Shown here in pieces: positions 61,399-64,000 of a stretch of 64,000 nucleotides of DNA. The notes beneath the pieces were generated by a model, which was given only the letters and a program-made list of their open reading frames with translations, did no database searches and was not told the DNA's origin. Position 1 is the first letter of the stretch; every line of letters begins with the position of its first letter. This DNA comes from Luteimonas viscosa (lineage in GTDB: Bacteria > Pseudomonadota > Gammaproteobacteria > Xanthomonadales > Xanthomonadaceae): NCBI RefSeq assembly GCF_008244685.1, contig NZ_VTFT01000001.1, positions 537,248 through 601,247 on the forward strand, given 5' to 3'. The position numbers were made by a program, and so were the translations under genes.

Positions 61399-63617
61399 CG
61401 CTCCGCTCCCGGCGCGTCCAGCGCATCGAGGTAGCGGCGCGCGACCGGATCGTCTCCGGCGCGACGCGCGACGCCGCCTGCCGGGCGCGGCATGCCGCTC
61501 CACACCAGGGCGCGCAGTGCGGCGCGACAGTCGTGGCAGCGCGGATCCTGGCGCGCCTCGTCGATGCGCGCGATCCATGCCAGTGGATCGGCGACGCGGT
61601 CGCGGTTGCCGTCGACCCATGCCTGCAACGCATTGAGCGATGCGACCAGGCGCTCCGCATCGGCCGCGTCGAGCGAACGCCACGCCTCGGCCAGCGCTTC
61701 GTCGCCGCGCGCCACCGGCAGCGCCGGCAGCGCCCGGTTTGCGATGCCCTCGCGCTTGCCGCCGAGCCGGCGCGTGGCGTCGATCGGGGGAAGTTGCGTC
61801 CCCACGCGCTGCAGGTAGATGCGGTCGGCCTGCTGCACCTGCTTGATCAGCTCCAGCGCACGGTAGGCGTACGGCAGCGCCTGGTCGGGGGCGGCCTGGC
61901 GCAGGTGCAGTTCCGACTGCCACATCTCGCGCAACGCGGCGCGCAGGGTCTCCCTGGTCTGCGGATCGAGGAGGGTCGCGGCTTCGGGGATGTCGTGGGT
62001 ATGGCCGAAGGCCTCGAGCACGTCGTCCATCTCGCCGAAGCCGGCGGCGGCAGGCGCCCCGGCTTCGCCCGCATGGCCGTGGTCGTGCGTGTCGGGCGAC
62101 GGCGTGCCGGGCGCTTGGCTGTCGTCGTGGTCGTCGTCATGCTCTTCATGCGCTTGCGCTTCCGCGGGATCGCCGGCCGGCAGATCGCTGGTGGGCAGAT
62201 CGCTGGTCGGCGGCGCGCGACCGCCTTCGCTTTCCTCGCCCAGGAACTGGCCGTAGCGCAGGCGCAGCAGGCGCTGGTCGACGCCGGTCGAATCCGAACG
62301 ACGTTCGAACTCCTCCGCCGCCAGCCGTGGCCGCTCCGCGATCAACGCTTCGGCATCGATGATGATCTGGCGCTGGCTGCGGAAATAGGCGGGCAGGACC
62401 TGGCGCGCGAGGCCGTCGAGTCCCTCCGCGCCGATCACCGGCTCCGCCGGCCAGCGCAGGATCACGCTGGCGCTGCGCGAGCGTTGCGGCTGCGGCGCGC
62501 GGTTGTCGAGCACTTCCAGGCGCGCGACCAGGTCTTCGCCACGTTGCAGGCCGAAGGCCGACGGCACCAGCCGCACCTCGAAGCGCCTGCTGCGCCGGTC
62601 GCCGCGGCCTTCGAGCACCCGCACGTGGTCCTGGAAGGAGATGTTCTCGCCGGTGCCCTCGGTGCGCGTGACCAGCAGCCGCGCCCGCGCGGCGACGCCG
62701 TGGTCGTCGTCGACCTCGAACTGCAGGCGCCAGTCGCGTTGCCCGGCGGCCATCAGCGTCAGGCTCCGCTCCGGCACGAGCACGCGCACGCGCGGCGGCT
62801 GGTCGGGCACGGCATCGAGGCGATGCAGCCTGGATTGCGCGGCGCCGGTCACGCCCTGCGGCACCACCCGGTAGAGGGTGGATTCCTGCAGCGGCAGGCT
62901 AGCCGTCCAGTCCCCGCCCTCGCGTTGCAGTGCGAGGCGACGCCCGTCGTGGAACACCAGCTCGACCGCCCCGGGCTGCGGCGCATACCGCAGCGTCCAG
63001 CGGAGCGTGCTGGCAACCGGTGCCTTCGCATCCAGCGATTCCGCCCGGCTGGCCGCGATGCCGGTATAGGCCGGCGGCTGCACTTCCAGCATGGCTTCGA
63101 GCAAACGCGGCTCGCCTGCGACCGCCGGCGCGGATGCCGGAATCGAAGGACCGGCGGACTGCAGGCGTGGCGCGGGCCACAGCGTGGCGGCGAGCACGCA
63201 CAGCGCGGAAAGCGACCATGCGATGGCGATCGCGCGCTTCGACCATGCCGGGCGCAGGCCCGGCGGTGCGCTGCCCGTCAGCCGCTGCTCGACGCGCGTG
63301 CGTTGCAGGCGTTGCAGCGGCCCGAGAAGTGCCTGGTCGACGAAGAGCAGTCCGCTGCTGTCGTCCAGGTCGCGCCGCGCGGCGTCCAGCCGCACGATCA
63401 GCCAGCCACGATCGAAGCGCCGAAGCCGGATCGGGACGACCGCACCGCAGGCCGCGATCGCCAGTGCCGCCAGCACCAGGGCCGGCGTCGTGCCGGCGAT
63501 GCGCCACGCCACCGCGCAAAGCGCGACGGAAACGGGCAGCAGCACCAGCAGCGTGTCGAGCGCCACCCGCAGGTGCACGCCCCTGCGCATTGCCGCGATG
63601 ACGGCCCGCGCGCTCAC
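61395..63617 (-). CDS. Large membrane protein with coiled-coil segments, DUF4175-like
   Basis: The 740 residues start with two membrane helices (about 14-55), a third near 115-135, a large extracytoplasmic region, a low-complexity linker and a helical C-terminal part. The linker holds a short repeat (PTSDLPTSDLP) and a His/Asp/Glu-rich stretch (EEHDDDHDDS, DTHDHGHAG) that could bind metal. The GTG at 63617 overlaps the preceding stop as GTGA. It is between BatA-like and amidotransferase-like genes, so it probably acts in the same envelope complex. DUF4175 is a tentative match. Confidence 0.75.
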   Translation of the reverse strand: MSARAVIAAMRRGVHLRVALDTLLVLLPVSVALCAVAWRIAGTTPALVLAALAIAACGAVVPIRLRRFDRGWLIVRLDAARRDLDDSSGLLFVDQALLGPLQRLQRTRVEQRLTGSAPPGLRPAWSKRAIAIAWSLSALCVLAATLWPAPRLQSAGPSIPASAPAVAGEPRLLEAMLEVQPPAYTGIAASRAESLDAKAPVASTLRWTLRYAPQPGAVELVFHDGRRLALQREGGDWTASLPLQESTLYRVVPQGVTGAAQSRLHRLDAVPDQPPRVRVLVPERSLTLMAAGQRDWRLQFEVDDDHGVAARARLLVTRTEGTGENISFQDHVRVLEGRGDRRSRRFEVRLVPSAFGLQRGEDLVARLEVLDNRAPQPQRSRSASVILRWPAEPVIGAEGLDGLARQVLPAYFRSQRQIIIDAEALIAERPRLAAEEFERRSDSTGVDQRLLRLRYGQFLGEESEGGRAPPTSDLPTSDLPAGDPAEAQAHEEHDDDHDDSQAPGTPSPDTHDHGHAGEAGAPAAAGFGEMDDVLEAFGHTHDIPEAATLLDPQTRETLRAALREMWQSELHLRQAAPDQALPYAYRALELIKQVQQADRIYLQRVGTQLPPIDATRRLGGKREGIANRALPALPVARGDEALAEAWRSLDAADAERLVASLNALQAWVDGNRDRVADPLAWIARIDEARQDPRCHDCRAALRALVWSGMPRPAGGVARRAGDDPVARRYLDALDAPGAER

Positions 63618-64000
63618 GCGACGGCACTCCGGCGGCGCGAGGTGGCCAGCCAGCGCTCGAGCAGCGCCAGCAACGCGATCGCCAGGGCGAGCCACGCGGT
63701 CAGGTCGCGCGGAGGCGGCGGAGGGGCGATGGCACCGGAAACAGGGGCGTAATCGCCGGCCGCCACCAGCGTGGGCGCGACGACCGGCTGCAGCACGTCC
63801 CGCAGTCGTGCCGGGAAGCCGGGATCGAGCAGTTCCGGCATCGCGTCCGGCTGCAACGGGCGGACGAAACGCAACACGCGCCCCTTTTCCAGCGCGGCGG
63901 CGGTCAGCAGGGGTCGGCCCGCGGCATCGCGCCAGACGACGGCCGCGGAAGGCTGTACCGGCTCCTGCGCATCGTCCGCAAGCAGCGCCTGGCCGCCCTG
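63614..64000 (-). CDS. BatA-type membrane protein, C-terminal part, cut by the window edge
   Basis: An open frame enters from the right edge with no start in view; the last 128 residues are present. It ends with a membrane helix (LTAWLALAIALLALLERWLATSRRR), as in the BatA/DUF58-associated envelope proteins of the MoxR ATPase operons. The preceding part reads like a C-terminal beta domain (AVVWRDAAGRPLLTAAALEKGRVLRFVRPLQPDAMPELLDPGFP). It is coupled by GTGA to the next gene. Confidence 0.72.
   Translation of the reverse strand, partial: QGGQALLADDAQEPVQPSAAVVWRDAAGRPLLTAAALEKGRVLRFVRPLQPDAMPELLDPGFPARLRDVLQPVVAPTLVAAGDYAPVSGAIAPPPPPRDLTAWLALAIALLALLERWLATSRRRSAVA

Overview
The window is 64 kb of very GC-rich, densely packed bacterial chromosome with short intergenic gaps and frequent GTG starts. 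A TonB-dependent sugar receptor beside glycoside hydrolases, a perfect TGTGA-N6-TCACA (Clp/CRP-type) site and several families of short intergenic palindromic repeats suggest a Gammaproteobacterium of the Xanthomonadaceae (Luteimonas, Lysobacter or Pseudoxanthomonas type). That assignment is an inference from content. No rRNA, tRNA, CRISPR array, insertion sequence or prophage was seen.

Region 1 (1-12.1 kb and 18.5-27.7 kb) is an arabinan/L-arabinose utilisation locus. Outer-membrane uptake is by a TonB-dependent receptor. Polymer and oligomer cleavage involves a GH51 arabinofuranosidase, two GH43 arabinanases/arabinosidases and a GH127 beta-L-arabinofuranosidase. Inner-membrane uptake uses an MFS/GPH symporter and a YtfQ/YtfR-type ABC importer that runs off the left edge. 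Catabolism is the oxidative, non-phosphorylative route: aldose 1-epimerase, L-arabinose/D-galactose 1-dehydrogenase, arabonate dehydratase, AraD1-type 2-keto-3-deoxyarabonate dehydratase and 2-ketoglutarate-semialdehyde dehydrogenase, ending in 2-oxoglutarate. A dedicated lactonase was not found. A GbpR-like LysR regulator is encoded in the locus. Two matching promoter blocks, with the same 36-bp spacing between two motifs, lie in front of araD1 and in front of the sugar symporter.

Region 2 (12.2-18.4 kb) is a nitric-oxide-reductase cassette lodged inside the arabinose locus. It holds a divergent azurin-like lipoprotein, a 41-residue membrane peptide, a NorC with two haem domains, NorB, NorQ and NorD. 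A decayed LamG-domain gene lies at its left junction.

Region 3 (27.9-44 kb) is mixed housekeeping: N-formylglutamate deformylase, D-amino-acid dehydrogenase and glutathione reductase (overlapping), a DUF418 protein with a membrane-anchored beta-lactamase-fold hydrolase, SlyD, two NlpC/P60 peptidases separated by a Clp-type site, a BASS transporter, small membrane proteins, an active/inactive M16 peptidase pair, and a dicarboxylate/amino-acid symporter.

Region 4 (44-51 kb) has an alkaline phosphatase lipoprotein and then genes pointing to polyhydroxybutyrate mobilisation: 3-hydroxybutyrate dehydrogenase, a patatin-like hydrolase and an intracellular PHA depolymerase with a lysine-rich, histone-like tail.

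Region 5 (51-64 kb) holds a secreted HExxH protein, a PadR/HAAS regulator-membrane pair, a periplasmic cyclophilin, an aldo/keto reductase, an ArsR/SdpR-type repressor with a clear operator in front of a cupin-DUF2867-like protein, a DUF4349 lipoprotein, a GFA-family protein and the end of a translationally coupled, BatA-type membrane operon that runs off the right edge.
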